A stretch of DNA of 64,000 bases from Sporosarcina oncorhynchi (GTDB taxonomy: Bacteria > Bacillota > Bacilli > Bacillales_A > Planococcaceae): contig NZ_CP129118.1 in assembly GCF_033304615.1 (NCBI RefSeq), positions 1,608,001 through 1,672,000 of the forward strand, written 5' to 3'. This document shows positions 26,784-36,955 of the stretch, in pieces (within the stretch, counting starts at the first letter, position 1; every line of letters begins with the position of its first letter). The notes beneath the pieces are model-generated. The model worked only from the letters and a program-made list of their open reading frames with translations, was not told the DNA's origin and searched no databases. A program made the translations under genes and the position numbers.

Positions 26784-27432
26784 TGCGCAAATCCCCTTTC
26801 ATTTCAAGTAACGGTTTGTTCTTATTCATCGTGACTCCCACATAATCAAGTTCAAGTTGTAACTGTTCGATATCAGTTGCTAGTGCACCACGCAAATCCT
26901 GCTCTAGCTGCTTATTAACATCAGTTAACGTTTCCCTTGTTTGTTGAAGGGCTAACCTGATTTCTTGATCTTTTAATGGTTGGTTGACAAGTATTGCATA
27001 TTTAGAAGTTAACTCAACTGCTGAATCTAAATGTGAGTAAAAGAACTTCTCTACATGATAGAATTTTTTTGGATTTTTGCGTACAATCTGTAGAATTCTT
27101 CTAGCAAGGTTGTTCATCTCATATACTTGTTTAAATGCTTGAACAGAACGCACTTGTCCATAGAGGCTATTCAGTTTCTTTATCTTTCCGTTTGCTTCGG
27201 AAATTTGCATTTTAATATGTTTATATTCAGATCTGGACATACCCAGTTGTTTAACACTGGAATTGAGCTGAATTTGTTTGATTGTAAAATTACCACCAAG
27301 ATAGATCGCTATCATCATACCGGTTGCCATGAATGGATTTATGCCGGCAGCAAAGATCAAAGTCAACCAGCTTCCGAAACTGACAGGTGCAAGGATGAAG
27401 TGCCTTTGGAAAAACTGTTTTACTTCCTGCAT
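26770..27432 (-). CDS. xpaC: XpaC family membrane protein
   Basis: 220 aa. Two close hydrophobic segments near residues 18-47, then a helical cytoplasmic domain. It matches the XpaC family named for 5-bromo-4-chloroindolyl phosphate hydrolysis, a name that probably does not reflect the true role. First gene of the xpaC-yaaN unit; AGGAGG lies 10 nt upstream of the ATG. Likely a membrane anchor for the TelA-type protein (inference from pairing). Confidence 0.88.
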   Translation of the reverse strand: MQEVKQFFQRHFILAPVSFGSWLTLIFAAGINPFMATGMMIAIYLGGNFTIKQIQLNSSVKQLGMSRSEYKHIKMQISEANGKIKKLNSLYGQVRSVQAFKQVYEMNNLARRILQIVRKNPKKFYHVEKFFYSHLDSAVELTSKYAILVNQPLKDQEIRLALQQTRETLTDVNKQLEQDLRGALATDIEQLQLELDYVGVTMNKNKPLLEMKGDLRNDRK

Positions 27433-27647
27433 GATCTTCAGGCCTCCTAATTTTCTCTCTACTCTTTACTACGTTTATGAATGGTGAAAAGTTTCAAATC
27501 CGTTTAATGTCCATAGTACAATTATAACTGAAATCCGCATTAAATACATTCATATGAATACATCAATCCATTTACTTGGATAGTACCGATAGATTTGTTA
27601 AAATAAACCCACTCACGACGGGATTGATATAGGAGGTTGAAGATGAA

Positions 27648-27965
27648 GTGTATGAAATCATTTATATCAAAGCGGATTATGAGCCGTGGTGGATGTTTGA
27701 TGACTGGGAACAGATGGTGCAGACACGAAAAGCTTTTGACAACATAGTAGAAGCAAAAGCGTATTTGGATGAATTGAATGCGTTATTCATTAGCAAGTTT
27801 ACTTGCTCTGAAATGAGGAAAAACAAATTTTTCGCTTACTGGTCTCCACAAGAGCGGATATTTTGCGAAGGCTGTGATGATAATTTACAAATATTTCATG
27901 GTATCATTTCATTTCAAGATGGAAATCCCACTTCCTTAGTACTAGACAATAATTCGAATATTTGA
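27648..27965 (+). CDS. DUF1033 family protein
   Basis: 105 aa. The motif ADYEPWWMFDDWEQ near the N-terminus is diagnostic of DUF1033, a small family in Firmicutes with unknown function. The C-terminal half contains CEGCDDNLQIFHGI. GTG start at 27648 with AGGAGG 11 nt upstream; a nearer ATG is out of frame. It stands alone, directly followed by the csp promoter. Confidence 0.82.
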   Translation: MYEIIYIKADYEPWWMFDDWEQMVQTRKAFDNIVEAKAYLDELNALFISKFTCSEMRKNKFFAYWSPQERIFCEGCDDNLQIFHGIISFQDGNPTSLVLDNNSNI

Positions 27966-27975
27966 TAATGTTATA

Positions 27976-28003
27976 TTGACAATTAATTTGGGTATGGTAT
28001 AGT
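27976..28003 (+). promoter_or_regulatory. Promoter of the cold-shock gene
   Basis: Perfect -35 TTGACA, 16-bp spacer and TGG-extended -10 TATAGT. Transcription would start near 28010 and give a leader of about 128 nt. Confidence 0.8.
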
Positions 28004-28041
28004 AACAGTAATTATAATTGCAAAACCGAAACAAGCGTATT

Positions 28042-28099
28042 CACGTATTACAAAAGGTGATCGGCGTTGTCGGTACCTTTTATAATATGTGAATTTTTT
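28042..28099 (+). promoter_or_regulatory. Terminator-like stem-loop in the csp leader
   Basis: A 17-pair stem with one internal mismatch runs from 28042 to 28091, closing over ~14 nt, and is followed by AATTTTTT. It lies inside the 5' leader, 38 nt before the start codon, so it could cause premature termination or act as a temperature-responsive structure. Confidence 0.65.
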
Positions 28100-28137
28100 C
28101 ATGTATTATAAAGTAAATTATTTGGAGGTAGTCACAC

Positions 28138-28338
28138 ATGAAACAAGGTACAGTAAAATGGTTCAACTCAGAAAAAGGCTTCGGATTTATCGAAGTTGAA
28201 GGAGAAGAAGATGTGTTTGTACACTTCTCAGCAATCCAAGGAGATGGATTTAAATCTTTGGATGAAGGCCAGCAAGTTGAGTTTGAAGTTGTAGAAGGCA
28301 ATCGTGGTCTTCAAGCTGCTAATGTAACTAAACTATAA
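28138..28338 (+). CDS. cspD: Cold-shock protein, CspA/CspD type
   Basis: 66-aa single-stranded nucleic-acid-binding protein that melts RNA structure at low temperature. RNP1 KGFGFI and RNP2 VFVHF are intact. It is closest by eye to B. subtilis CspD ([19 protein letters not shown]), though csp paralogues are hard to separate. TTGGAGG lies 9 nt upstream. A long structured leader precedes it and a terminator follows. Confidence 0.95.
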   Translation: MKQGTVKWFNSEKGFGFIEVEGEEDVFVHFSAIQGDGFKSLDEGQQVEFEVVEGNRGLQAANVTKL

Positions 28339-28349
28339 TTCGTAAAATG

Positions 28350-28389
28350 AAAGAGGCAACTCCAAACCAATTGGAGTGCCTCTTTTTTT
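28350..28389. terminator. Bidirectional terminator of csp and the lipoprotein gene
   Basis: AAAGAGGCAACTCCAA pairs with TTGGAGTGCCTCTTT with one mismatch, then TTTT. The minus strand also ends in a T-rich tail. Confidence 0.92.
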
Positions 28390-28392
28390 AAT

Positions 28393-29076
28393 TCATGGTT
28401 TTGTGACAGATGATAATTCTAAATTTTCTTGAACCTCATCACCATCAGTTGTATTCATAACTTTTTCTCGTTTTACTTCGCCAAATCCTTCGACGAAGTA
28501 TTTTCGGATTTGTGCATCTTTCGATTTTGTTTCGATAATAAAAGCGTTTTCGAATGTTTGGTAGGGTGTGTCAACCTTGACTTTTGTTTCAATAATCTCC
28601 CACTCATCAAAACGCATACCGACTTCAAATGGTTTTTTTAAATAGATCCCGTTAGGTTCCATTTTTTCAACTTCCTCAAGAGAAGGGAAGTCCTCTTTCA
28701 ATTCAACAACACGTTGATTCAATTGCATGATTTGATTTTCTTCGATCTTATAGATATATCTGGTCAGTGTTCCATTGTAACTCTCATGAACGATTACATA
28801 ATTTTTATAAGGTTGTGCATAGTCGATATCCAAATTCGCTATTTTGTTTTCGTCACCTTGAAAATGGGCTTTTGAAGTGTCAGGTAAAAAATAGTCACTT
28901 AAAGCAGTTTCGTTGTATTGGCCGGGTTTACCAACAGCGCTTTCGTCTTCTTGTTTGGCAGGATCTGTGCTTTCTCCACTATTACCTGAATCATCTAGTC
29001 CCGTTGTTTTGTTCGTACAACCCGTAACAAGCAATAGACTTAAAAGGGCTATCCAGATTATTTGGATTTTCTTCAT
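28393..29076 (-). CDS. Predicted lipoprotein of unknown function
   Basis: 227 aa. Lipoprotein signal with lipobox VTGC (Cys20), then an acidic Ser/Asp/Gly-rich linker to ~residue 50, followed by a soluble domain. No family recognised; no catalytic motif visible. The start is firm: AAAAGGAG lies 11 nt before the ATG. Monocistronic, convergent with csp. The extracytoplasmic domain may be an inhibitor or structural protein, but there is no evidence for a role. Confidence 0.8.
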   Translation of the reverse strand: MKKIQIIWIALLSLLLVTGCTNKTTGLDDSGNSGESTDPAKQEDESAVGKPGQYNETALSDYFLPDTSKAHFQGDENKIANLDIDYAQPYKNYVIVHESYNGTLTRYIYKIEENQIMQLNQRVVELKEDFPSLEEVEKMEPNGIYLKKPFEVGMRFDEWEIIETKVKVDTPYQTFENAFIIETKSKDAQIRKYFVEGFGEVKREKVMNTTDGDEVQENLELSSVTKP

Positions 29077-29151
29077 GCAGCTATCGACTCCTTTTACGCT
29101 AGTATTGCCGCTTAACTGAAAGCTATCCTGTAAAGTTTCGAATTTAAATAC

Positions 29152-29187
29152 AAAAAAACCGTTTCCTATTTAAGAAAACGGCTCTTT
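29152..29187 (-). terminator. Intrinsic terminator of ykpA
   Basis: Minus strand CCGTTTTC pairs with GAAACGG and is followed by TTTTTTT. Confidence 0.8.
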
Positions 29188-29226
29188 TGTATGACTGGAT
29201 AATTAGTTAAGTGTACTAGCCGATGA

Positions 29227-30882
<1,656 letters not shown>

Positions 30883-30951
30883 TTACAGGTGGTATGTGTT
30901 CGATGCTGTTTCTGTTTTTTTTATTGTGCCTGCGGTATGATGAGGTAGCGT

Positions 30952-30987
30952 AAAAAAACACACCAGTTCATTTTGAAGAGGTGTGTA
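30952..30987 (-). terminator. Intrinsic terminator of the 84-aa gene
   Basis: Minus strand CACACC pairs with GGTGTG and is followed by TTTTTTT. Confidence 0.78.
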
Positions 30988-30994
30988 AGGATCT

Positions 30995-31249
30995 CTACTG
31001 CGTTTTTTTGTATTGAGTGAATACGAATCTTTTACGATAAGCTGGAAGGCTGCCCAATTCCTTATTGAGCAAGTATTCCATCTGGACATAGTCTTTCCTT
31101 GTCGGAATTACTGTTTCGTCCAGTCCTGACATCGAATAGATGAAGTAATAGTTTTTGACTTGTCGAAAGATGACAACGGTTGTAGGAAAGCGGTCGAAAA
31201 CACCTTTGATCTGATATTTCCGCCAGTATTCCCAGTGTACCAGCTCCAT
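30995..31249 (-). CDS. Hypothetical 84-aa protein
   Basis: Aromatic- and Lys/Arg-rich (begins MELVHWEYWRKYQIKG), no membrane segment, no recognised domain. Start ATG 31249 is supported by AAAGGG about 9 nt upstream; a TTG two codons earlier is too close to that site. Own terminator. Divergent from the MFS gene, which starts 83 bp away. Confidence 0.7.
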   Translation of the reverse strand: MELVHWEYWRKYQIKGVFDRFPTTVVIFRQVKNYYFIYSMSGLDETVIPTRKDYVQMEYLLNKELGSLPAYRKRFVFTQYKKTQ

Positions 31250-31332
31250 GTTCAAACACCCTTTCTACATTACTAGTATATGATGAGAGCCTACCAAACG
31301 CAAGTTCGGGTCCAGTTCGAAAGGAGAATAAA

Positions 31333-32532
31333 ATGCCAGTTAAAAAGTCGTTAATTACTATGATTTTACTAGTAGTCGCAATTTTTGCAGTAGCTATCAA
31401 TATGCGGCCGGCTATTACGTCGATTGGTCCTATGCTTGATGTCATAAGAGAGCAGTTAATGCTCACAAACGCACAAGTCTCTCTGTTGACCGCTTTGCCA
31501 GTCATTTGCATGGGGCTATTTGCATCGCTTGCTCCTGCACTTAATCGTTTCTTCGGTCTTCGAACAACGATGTATATACTCTTGTTGACAGTTGGATTAT
31601 TTACTGCTGTAAGGGGCATTTATGCTAGTTATACTGTACTCATTATATCTTCTATCTTTATCGGGATAGCGATTGCAATCATGGGGCCATTATTATCCTC
31701 CATGATCAAACAGAACTTTCCGGATCGCGCAGCTTCTGTTATCGGTATTTATTCTTTTGGTATGGGTGTCGGTGCTACAATGAGTACGGGCCTTACTGCG
31801 CTGTTATTTGAAAAAAGCGGATCATACCCGTTAGCGTTGGCTAGCTGGTCATTATTGGCCATTGTCGGAATCATTTTCTGGGCTATTGCGATGCAAAATC
31901 AGTTAGAAGTAAAGCAGTCCGGTAAAACGACTATTTTCGGACCGAGGTCAACTACAAAATCACCATGGAAAGTTAAGAGAGCTTGGGTGTTTCTCTTGTT
32001 TTTTGGTTTGCAGGCATCCGCTTTCTTTTCCATAATAACTTGGCTAGTACCGATAGCAACTTCAAAAGGTATGACCTTATTACAAGCAGGAACACTCGTG
32101 AGTGTCATGACGATTATTCAAATTGCGTTGAACATCCTATTTCCATTGCTTATGGAACGGTTTCAGGCAAGACGGTTTTGGCTTTTTCTCCTTCTTAGCA
32201 TTGGTCTTGTAGCTATAATCTTGCTGTGGACTGGAAGCAGTCCGCTTATGTGGATTGGGGCAGTGCTGATGGGAATACCTTTAGGTGGACTTTTCCCTGC
32301 GGCGCTTGTATTGCCGCTTGATGAGACAGATACTCCTGAACAAACCAATGCTTGGACAGCGATGATGCAAACGGGAGGATTTATTATTGGGGGACTGTTG
32401 CCTTTGCTCATTGCAGTTTTATATGATTGGACGGGAAATCATGATTTCACTTTTTTGATATTCGCTTTGTTATTCCTTGGAATGCTTGGATTGACATTCA
32501 TTATAGGTGACAAAAACGGCAACAGGGTTTAA
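31333..32532 (+). CDS. MFS transporter, CynX/NimT family
   Basis: 399 aa, twelve predicted transmembrane helices. The INMRPAITSIGPML segment in helix 1 is typical of the CynX/NimT (cyanate/nitroimidazole) subgroup; Bacillus YycB is a relative. GAAAGGAG precedes the ATG. Single gene, terminator overlapping its stop codon. Substrate is unknown; cyanate specificity should not be assumed. Confidence 0.88.
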   Translation: MPVKKSLITMILLVVAIFAVAINMRPAITSIGPMLDVIREQLMLTNAQVSLLTALPVICMGLFASLAPALNRFFGLRTTMYILLLTVGLFTAVRGIYASYTVLIISSIFIGIAIAIMGPLLSSMIKQNFPDRAASVIGIYSFGMGVGATMSTGLTALLFEKSGSYPLALASWSLLAIVGIIFWAIAMQNQLEVKQSGKTTIFGPRSTTKSPWKVKRAWVFLLFFGLQASAFFSIITWLVPIATSKGMTLLQAGTLVSVMTIIQIALNILFPLLMERFQARRFWLFLLLSIGLVAIILLWTGSSPLMWIGAVLMGIPLGGLFPAALVLPLDETDTPEQTNAWTAMMQTGGFIIGGLLPLLIAVLYDWTGNHDFTFLIFALLFLGMLGLTFIIGDKNGNRV

Positions 32533-32552
32533 GAAAACCTGTTGCCGTTTCG
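32512..32552. terminator. Bidirectional terminator between the MFS and msrA genes
   Basis: AAAACGGCAACAGG pairs with CCTGTTGCCGTTT; the left arm is inside the MFS gene 3' end. Confidence 0.9.
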
Positions 32553-32562
32553 ATTATCATTT

Positions 32563-33093
32563 TCAACTCCAATGTTTGTTGATGAATTCGTCCCTACCGG
32601 ATTTTTCACGATCTTCTTTATAATGCTCTTTTTCTTTTAAATAGTAGTCCTGATGATAATCCTCTGCGTGATAGAAGTCTTCTGCAGGGCGTATCGGTGT
32701 TACAACAGGTTTGTTAAATTTACCGCTTGCTGCGAGGCGTTCTTTTGACAAGCTTGCAATTCTTCGTTGTTCGTCTGTGTAGTAAAAAATAGCTGTTGAA
32801 TAGGAATGGCCGCGGTCTTGAAACTGTCCATCTGCGTCTGTTGGGTCGATTTGTTGCCAATATACTTCTAGTAATTGTTCATAACTGAAAAGAGACGGGT
32901 CGAATGTGATTTCGACAACCTCCAAATGACCCGAATCTCCCCGTTTTACATCCTCGTATGTAGGGTTTTCTATATGTCCACCCATATATCCCGATACAAC
33001 ATCATGTATTCCGTCCCATTCTTTGAAAGGCTTCACCATACACCAAAAGCAACCGCCTGCAAAAGTGGCTTTTTCAAATTTCTTATCTGACAT
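32563..33093 (-). CDS. msrA: Second MsrA paralogue
   Basis: 176 aa. Methionine-(S)-sulfoxide reductase with the catalytic motif [10 protein letters not shown] and [15 protein letters not shown]. Compared with the copy at 9.8 kb, the cysteine in the YELVC segment is replaced by Lys ([11 protein letters not shown]). The only other Cys is in GCFWC. Not linked to an msrB. Start set at ATG 33093; the frame runs 3 codons further to a TTG too near the GGGGGA site. Confidence 0.93.
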   Translation of the reverse strand: MSDKKFEKATFAGGCFWCMVKPFKEWDGIHDVVSGYMGGHIENPTYEDVKRGDSGHLEVVEITFDPSLFSYEQLLEVYWQQIDPTDADGQFQDRGHSYSTAIFYYTDEQRRIASLSKERLAASGKFNKPVVTPIRPAEDFYHAEDYHQDYYLKEKEHYKEDREKSGRDEFINKHWS

Positions 33094-33189
33094 CCAAATC
33101 AATCCCCCGTGTAAAGTATAAATTGATTATACCATGAACTGGTGAAAGTCTTATTATTTCGCATTTCTACTTTTAGTCTTAATTACATA

Positions 33190-33236
33190 AAAAGGTCGCC
33201 TAACCGTCTATGAGAGACGGAAATGCAACCTTTTTT
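33190..33236. terminator. Terminator of the YjcZ-type gene
   Basis: Two stacked stems, AAAAGGT/ACCTTTT and CCGTCT/AGACGG, with T-runs on both sides. It lies 74 bp past the minus-strand micropeptide gene. Confidence 0.72.
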
Positions 33237-33309
33237 GAGAGATGCCGATGAGTGGTTCTGTTATATTTAAAATCCGTTCACTATGAAAAAAGAATGGACT
33301 TCCGTTAAA

Positions 33310-33408
33310 TTAGTACAGATAACTAGCACCAATAATGATCAATAATATGAATAGTACAACTAACAATGCGAAAGAGAATCCGCTTTTTGTACCGACTTCA
33401 TTTCCCAT
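33310..33408 (-). CDS. YjcZ-type tiny membrane protein, sporulation family
   Basis: 32 aa. Polar N-terminus (MGNEVGTKSG) then FSFALLVVLFILLIIIGASY. The F-ALLVVLFILLIIxGA core is the signature of the YjcZ family of tiny transmembrane proteins, which in Bacillus are linked to sporulation. AAGGTGGTGG precedes the ATG. Such genes are often missed. A terminator follows. Function unknown. Confidence 0.85.
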   Translation of the reverse strand: MGNEVGTKSGFSFALLVVLFILLIIIGASYLY

Positions 33409-33493
33409 CAATTCCACCACCTTCTATATAGACTATGCAAAGTTAATGGTTATACATAGGTAAAATACCGGCTATTATTTCAGTAACATGAGT

Positions 33494-33516
33494 ATGGATA
33501 GTGATATACTATCCAT
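33494..33516 (+). promoter_or_regulatory. Perfect inverted repeat upstream of the LCP gene
   Basis: ATGGATAGT and ACTATCCAT (9-bp arms) separated by GATAT. A TATACT -10-like sequence lies inside it. Possible operator; no -35 at standard spacing. Confidence 0.45.
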
Positions 33517-33584
33517 GAGGATGCGCAACCCGGCTTGAATCCAATCGTCCTATATATAACAACAACTTTCTGGAGGAATCGAAT

Positions 33585-34547
33585 TTGACTGAAGAACAAT
33601 ACGAAGGACCGGTGCCGAGAAGAAGGAGACGGAAGAGATTACGCGTTGGGAGGCTGATCGTAACAATCTGTTTCTTGCTATTCCTTGCCATAGGTTTTTA
33701 TTCATATATTCAATACAATCGTGGACAATCATTAGCAAAAGGGAATGAGATTAATCCTGGGCCATTTACCGGGGATGTAGCTGATCCTCAAAACCCATCA
33801 GTTGAAAATTATTTGCTCCTTGGAGTTGACGATGATGGTAGCGGGAAATCTCGGACAGATACGATGATGGTGCTTTCATGGGATAAAAAAGAAGGTTCGA
33901 TTCGGCTTGTGTCATTCATGCGCGATATTTATGCAGAAATACCAGGTTATCAAAATTACAAACTGAATACAGCTTATTATCTGAACGGTGTCCAGTCAAC
34001 GAAAGATACGATTACAGGCATGTTCGGCATACCGATACACCATTATGTCATCGTAGATTTCGATAATTTCGAGTCAATCATTGATATTGCTTTCCCAAAA
34101 GGAATTGAAATGAATGTTCAAAAGGAGATGTCGGAAAAAATCGGTGTCACATTAATGCCTGGCATCCGACGTTTAAACGGGAAGGAATTGCTTGGTTATG
34201 CTCGTTTTCGTGCAGATGCAGAAGGAGATTTCGGACGGGTCCGCAGACAGCAGGAAGTTATTTCTGCATTAAAGGATGAAGCGCTGCGACCTGGCATGAT
34301 ACGTCAAGTACCGAAGCTGACAGGGGCACTATCGGGGTTTGTGGAAACCGATTTGACAGCAAAAGACGAATTGTCCAAAGCGTTTACTCTTCTTTTGAAA
34401 GGGAATGTGGACATTGAGACAATGACCATTCCGATTGAAGGATCCTATGACTTTACATCATATTCACATGCAGGGTCTGTCATCGAACTTGACATCGATA
34501 AAAATAAAGCTGCGCTGAGCAAATTTTTGAACAGTAAAATCGACTGA
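33585..34547 (+). CDS. LytR-CpsA-Psr (LCP) family wall-polymer transferase
   Basis: 320 aa. Cytoplasmic Arg-rich tail, one transmembrane helix (about 27-44), then an extracytoplasmic LCP domain. Family blocks: NYLLLGVDDDG, RTDTMMVLSWD, SFMRDIYAEIPG and LLGYARFRADAEGDFGRVRRQQE, which supply the Arg and Asp residues that bind the lipid pyrophosphate. LCP enzymes attach teichoic acid or other polymers to peptidoglycan; this one resembles TagU/TagV. The polymer is not identified here. TTG start with CTGGAGG upstream. Confidence 0.93.
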   Translation: MTEEQYEGPVPRRRRRKRLRVGRLIVTICFLLFLAIGFYSYIQYNRGQSLAKGNEINPGPFTGDVADPQNPSVENYLLLGVDDDGSGKSRTDTMMVLSWDKKEGSIRLVSFMRDIYAEIPGYQNYKLNTAYYLNGVQSTKDTITGMFGIPIHHYVIVDFDNFESIIDIAFPKGIEMNVQKEMSEKIGVTLMPGIRRLNGKELLGYARFRADAEGDFGRVRRQQEVISALKDEALRPGMIRQVPKLTGALSGFVETDLTAKDELSKAFTLLLKGNVDIETMTIPIEGSYDFTSYSHAGSVIELDIDKNKAALSKFLNSKID

Positions 34548-34568
34548 TATGCCAAGGGTGGGGAGTAT

Positions 34569-35780
34569 ATGCAAAATACAGATAGCGAACTGAACAATAA
34601 ACAACCCGGTAAAGTATCTGGACAGTCCAGAATCGTCCATTTTCTAGGCGGGAAAACATCGATGTATGTATTGTTGTCAATCTTATTAATTGGATTGATT
34701 ATTCTCGTATTCCGTGAAGTCTCTTTCATCTTCTTTCCAATCAAAGTGTTTTTCTCTACTGTTGTGTTGCCGATAATTCTAGCGACGATCGCTTATTATC
34801 TATTGCGACCGATTTTGAGAGTATTGGAGAAGATTAGAATACCGAGAATTTGGGGTATATTCATCATTTTCATCGGTTTAATCGGCTTAATCACTCTACT
34901 CGTTTTCTTGGTTTTTCCGTTTTTGAAAAACCAGTTTTCTAATTTGATTGAAGAGTTTCCGACCTATTTTCAGCAGATGCTGATCAATATCGATAATTTT
35001 TTCCGGACATCCATCTTCTCGACTTACTACAAGGAATTGGATATTAACGTTAATCACATACTGGATAACGGTCTAGGGACAATCGGTCAATTCTTTACTG
35101 ATGCGATTGGGGGAATTGCTTCAGGTGTCACATCTTTCATCTCTGCTTTGACAGGATTTATTCTTTCAATCATTACTGTCCCATTCATATTATTCTACTT
35201 GCTGAAGGATGGTGAAAAGCTTCCGGCGATTATTAAGCGGATGCTTCCTCCTCGACTTCGCGATGATGCGGAAGAAATCTTGCATGATGCCGATCACCAA
35301 ATTAGTGCTTATATTCAAGGCCAGATTCTTGTCGCCATTTGTATCGGTATAATGGTGTCCATCGGTTTTTTAATTATTGATATGAAATACCCGTTATTAC
35401 TTGGTGCGCTGGCGATGTTCACAAGTGTCGTACCTTATTTAGGCCCATTGATTGCAATTACTCCGGCGGTTATCATCGCAATTGTTACATCTCCGCTCAT
35501 GCTCGTGAAACTGGCGATCGTCTGGACGATTGTGCAGCTTGTGGATGGGAAGTTCATTTCACCACAAATCATGGGGAAATCACTACGGATACATCCGATA
35601 ACTATAATTTTCGTTTTACTGACTGCAGGATCTTTGTTCGGGGTGGTGGGTGTCGTTCTTGGTATTCCAGGTTATGCATTACTAAAGGTCGTATTCACCC
35701 ATATGTTCAAGCTGTTTAGGTTACGTTACAATAAACACGAACCTGATCCGTTGCTACATTATGATGAAAAAGACATATGA
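34569..35780 (+). CDS. AI-2E family (PF01594) membrane permease
   Basis: 403 aa with seven to eight predicted membrane helices and a long central amphipathic segment, the usual topology of this family. Markers are LPAIIKRMLPPRLRDDAEEI and the PYLGPLIAITPAVII stretch. Bacterial members include transporters of signalling or Na+ substrates and others of unknown function; AI-2 export is not implied. It lies 21 bp after the LCP gene, likely co-transcribed. GGGGAG lies just upstream of the ATG. Confidence 0.88.
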   Translation: MQNTDSELNNKQPGKVSGQSRIVHFLGGKTSMYVLLSILLIGLIILVFREVSFIFFPIKVFFSTVVLPIILATIAYYLLRPILRVLEKIRIPRIWGIFIIFIGLIGLITLLVFLVFPFLKNQFSNLIEEFPTYFQQMLINIDNFFRTSIFSTYYKELDINVNHILDNGLGTIGQFFTDAIGGIASGVTSFISALTGFILSIITVPFILFYLLKDGEKLPAIIKRMLPPRLRDDAEEILHDADHQISAYIQGQILVAICIGIMVSIGFLIIDMKYPLLLGALAMFTSVVPYLGPLIAITPAVIIAIVTSPLMLVKLAIVWTIVQLVDGKFISPQIMGKSLRIHPITIIFVLLTAGSLFGVVGVVLGIPGYALLKVVFTHMFKLFRLRYNKHEPDPLLHYDEKDI

Positions 35781-35784
35781 ACAA

Positions 35785-35819
35785 AAAAGGAGTGTTCCTG
35801 AAAAGAGAACACTCCTTTA
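35785..35819. terminator. Intrinsic terminator
   Basis: AAAGGAGTGTTC pairs with GAACACTCCTTT. Ends the LCP/AI-2E unit; the minus-strand regulator gene ends 44 bp to the right. Confidence 0.88.
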
Positions 35820-35862
35820 ATAATTTTATTATGTCAACTTGTATATGTTGTCCAGATTCAAT

Positions 35863-36852
35863 TTAATCGGTTTCATACATAATTGACCCTGTAAGTGATA
35901 GATCATAGCCGCTTATAGCATGTATTTCATTTTGGAAAGCTTTTGATTGAAGCGTGGATAAAATGGTATTCCGCAAAACGTCATTCTCTGAAGTTTTGAA
36001 AAGGACTAAGTCATATCTTTCCTGCATTAAGGGAATGAAATCAACCCCGACTAACGTAGCGGCTTTTTCAATTCCTACTCCGATGTCCGCGGCGCCGGAA
36101 GCGACTTTTCCCGCAACGGTTATATGGTTCAATTCCACATTGTCATATCCATTGATAGTTCTGCCTGTGATATTTTCAACACGCAGCATTTCGTCTAAAA
36201 GGACTCTTGCTCCAGATCCTATTTCGCGGTTGACCATTTTTATATCTGGCTTACTGAAATCAGCCCAAGAAAAGATCCGCTTCGGATTGTTCTTTTGGAC
36301 ATAGAATCCAGCCTTTCGAGAAAGCAAGTTTATGACGATGTACGAATGCCCAGTGAGAATTCTTTTGATGTAAGGAATATTATACGTACCTGTTTCAGCG
36401 TCAAATAGATGTGTGCTGACGATGTCTGCTTCACCTCTGTACATGTCGATTAGGCTGTTAAGACTTCCGGTATAGGACCGTAATGGGCGGTAGCCGTTGC
36501 CGCTCTTTTCGATTGCGCCGGCAAGTAGATCCAGGCTGATATCTTGGCCACTTATGATTACTTTACGCGTTGCATGAGGCTGAGTTTGAGGGGAGGGGAG
36601 GGCTGTTTCATTTGATGGAGTTTCTTCATTTTTTGTCTGTACTGCATTCTCGTCAGCTACCACTAAGTGGCCGCCACTTTTGCTGTTGTTCTTGTAATCT
36701 TCAAGATCCGCAGCGTCGATTCGCATCTGTCTTCCGACCCGATATGCACGCAAATCCCCTTTTTTTATAAGGTCATACACAGTCAGTTTAGAAACTTTTA
36801 ATAGGTCTGCTATTTCTTCGGTCGTATAAGAAGCTGTTTGTCCGTGTGTCAT
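35863..36852 (-). CDS. yvgK: One-component regulator: excisionase-type HTH plus PBP-like domain (YvgK-like)
   Basis: 329 aa. Residues 8-55 are an excisionase/MerR-like HTH (TTEEIADLLKVSKLTVYDLI). A low-complexity linker follows (~60-95), then a periplasmic-binding-protein-type ligand domain (~95-329, e.g. TGRTINGYDNVELNHI, GAADIGVGIEKAA). This fusion is typical of molybdate-operon regulators in Bacilli such as YvgK. It is divergent from modABC, with palindromes in the shared gap, so it likely senses molybdate or molybdenum cofactor status and controls the operon. AAAGGAGGAACC precedes the ATG. Confidence 0.85.
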   Translation of the reverse strand: MTHGQTASYTTEEIADLLKVSKLTVYDLIKKGDLRAYRVGRQMRIDAADLEDYKNNSKSGGHLVVADENAVQTKNEETPSNETALPSPQTQPHATRKVIISGQDISLDLLAGAIEKSGNGYRPLRSYTGSLNSLIDMYRGEADIVSTHLFDAETGTYNIPYIKRILTGHSYIVINLLSRKAGFYVQKNNPKRIFSWADFSKPDIKMVNREIGSGARVLLDEMLRVENITGRTINGYDNVELNHITVAGKVASGAADIGVGIEKAATLVGVDFIPLMQERYDLVLFKTSENDVLRNTILSTLQSKAFQNEIHAISGYDLSLTGSIMYETD

Positions 36853-36955
36853 AGGTTCCTCCTTTAATTATTAACTCTATTTTCTCTTATTTATGTAGTA
36901 TTTGCAACTAACAGATGATATCTATATGTATACAGTGAATTTTGGATGTAATTAA

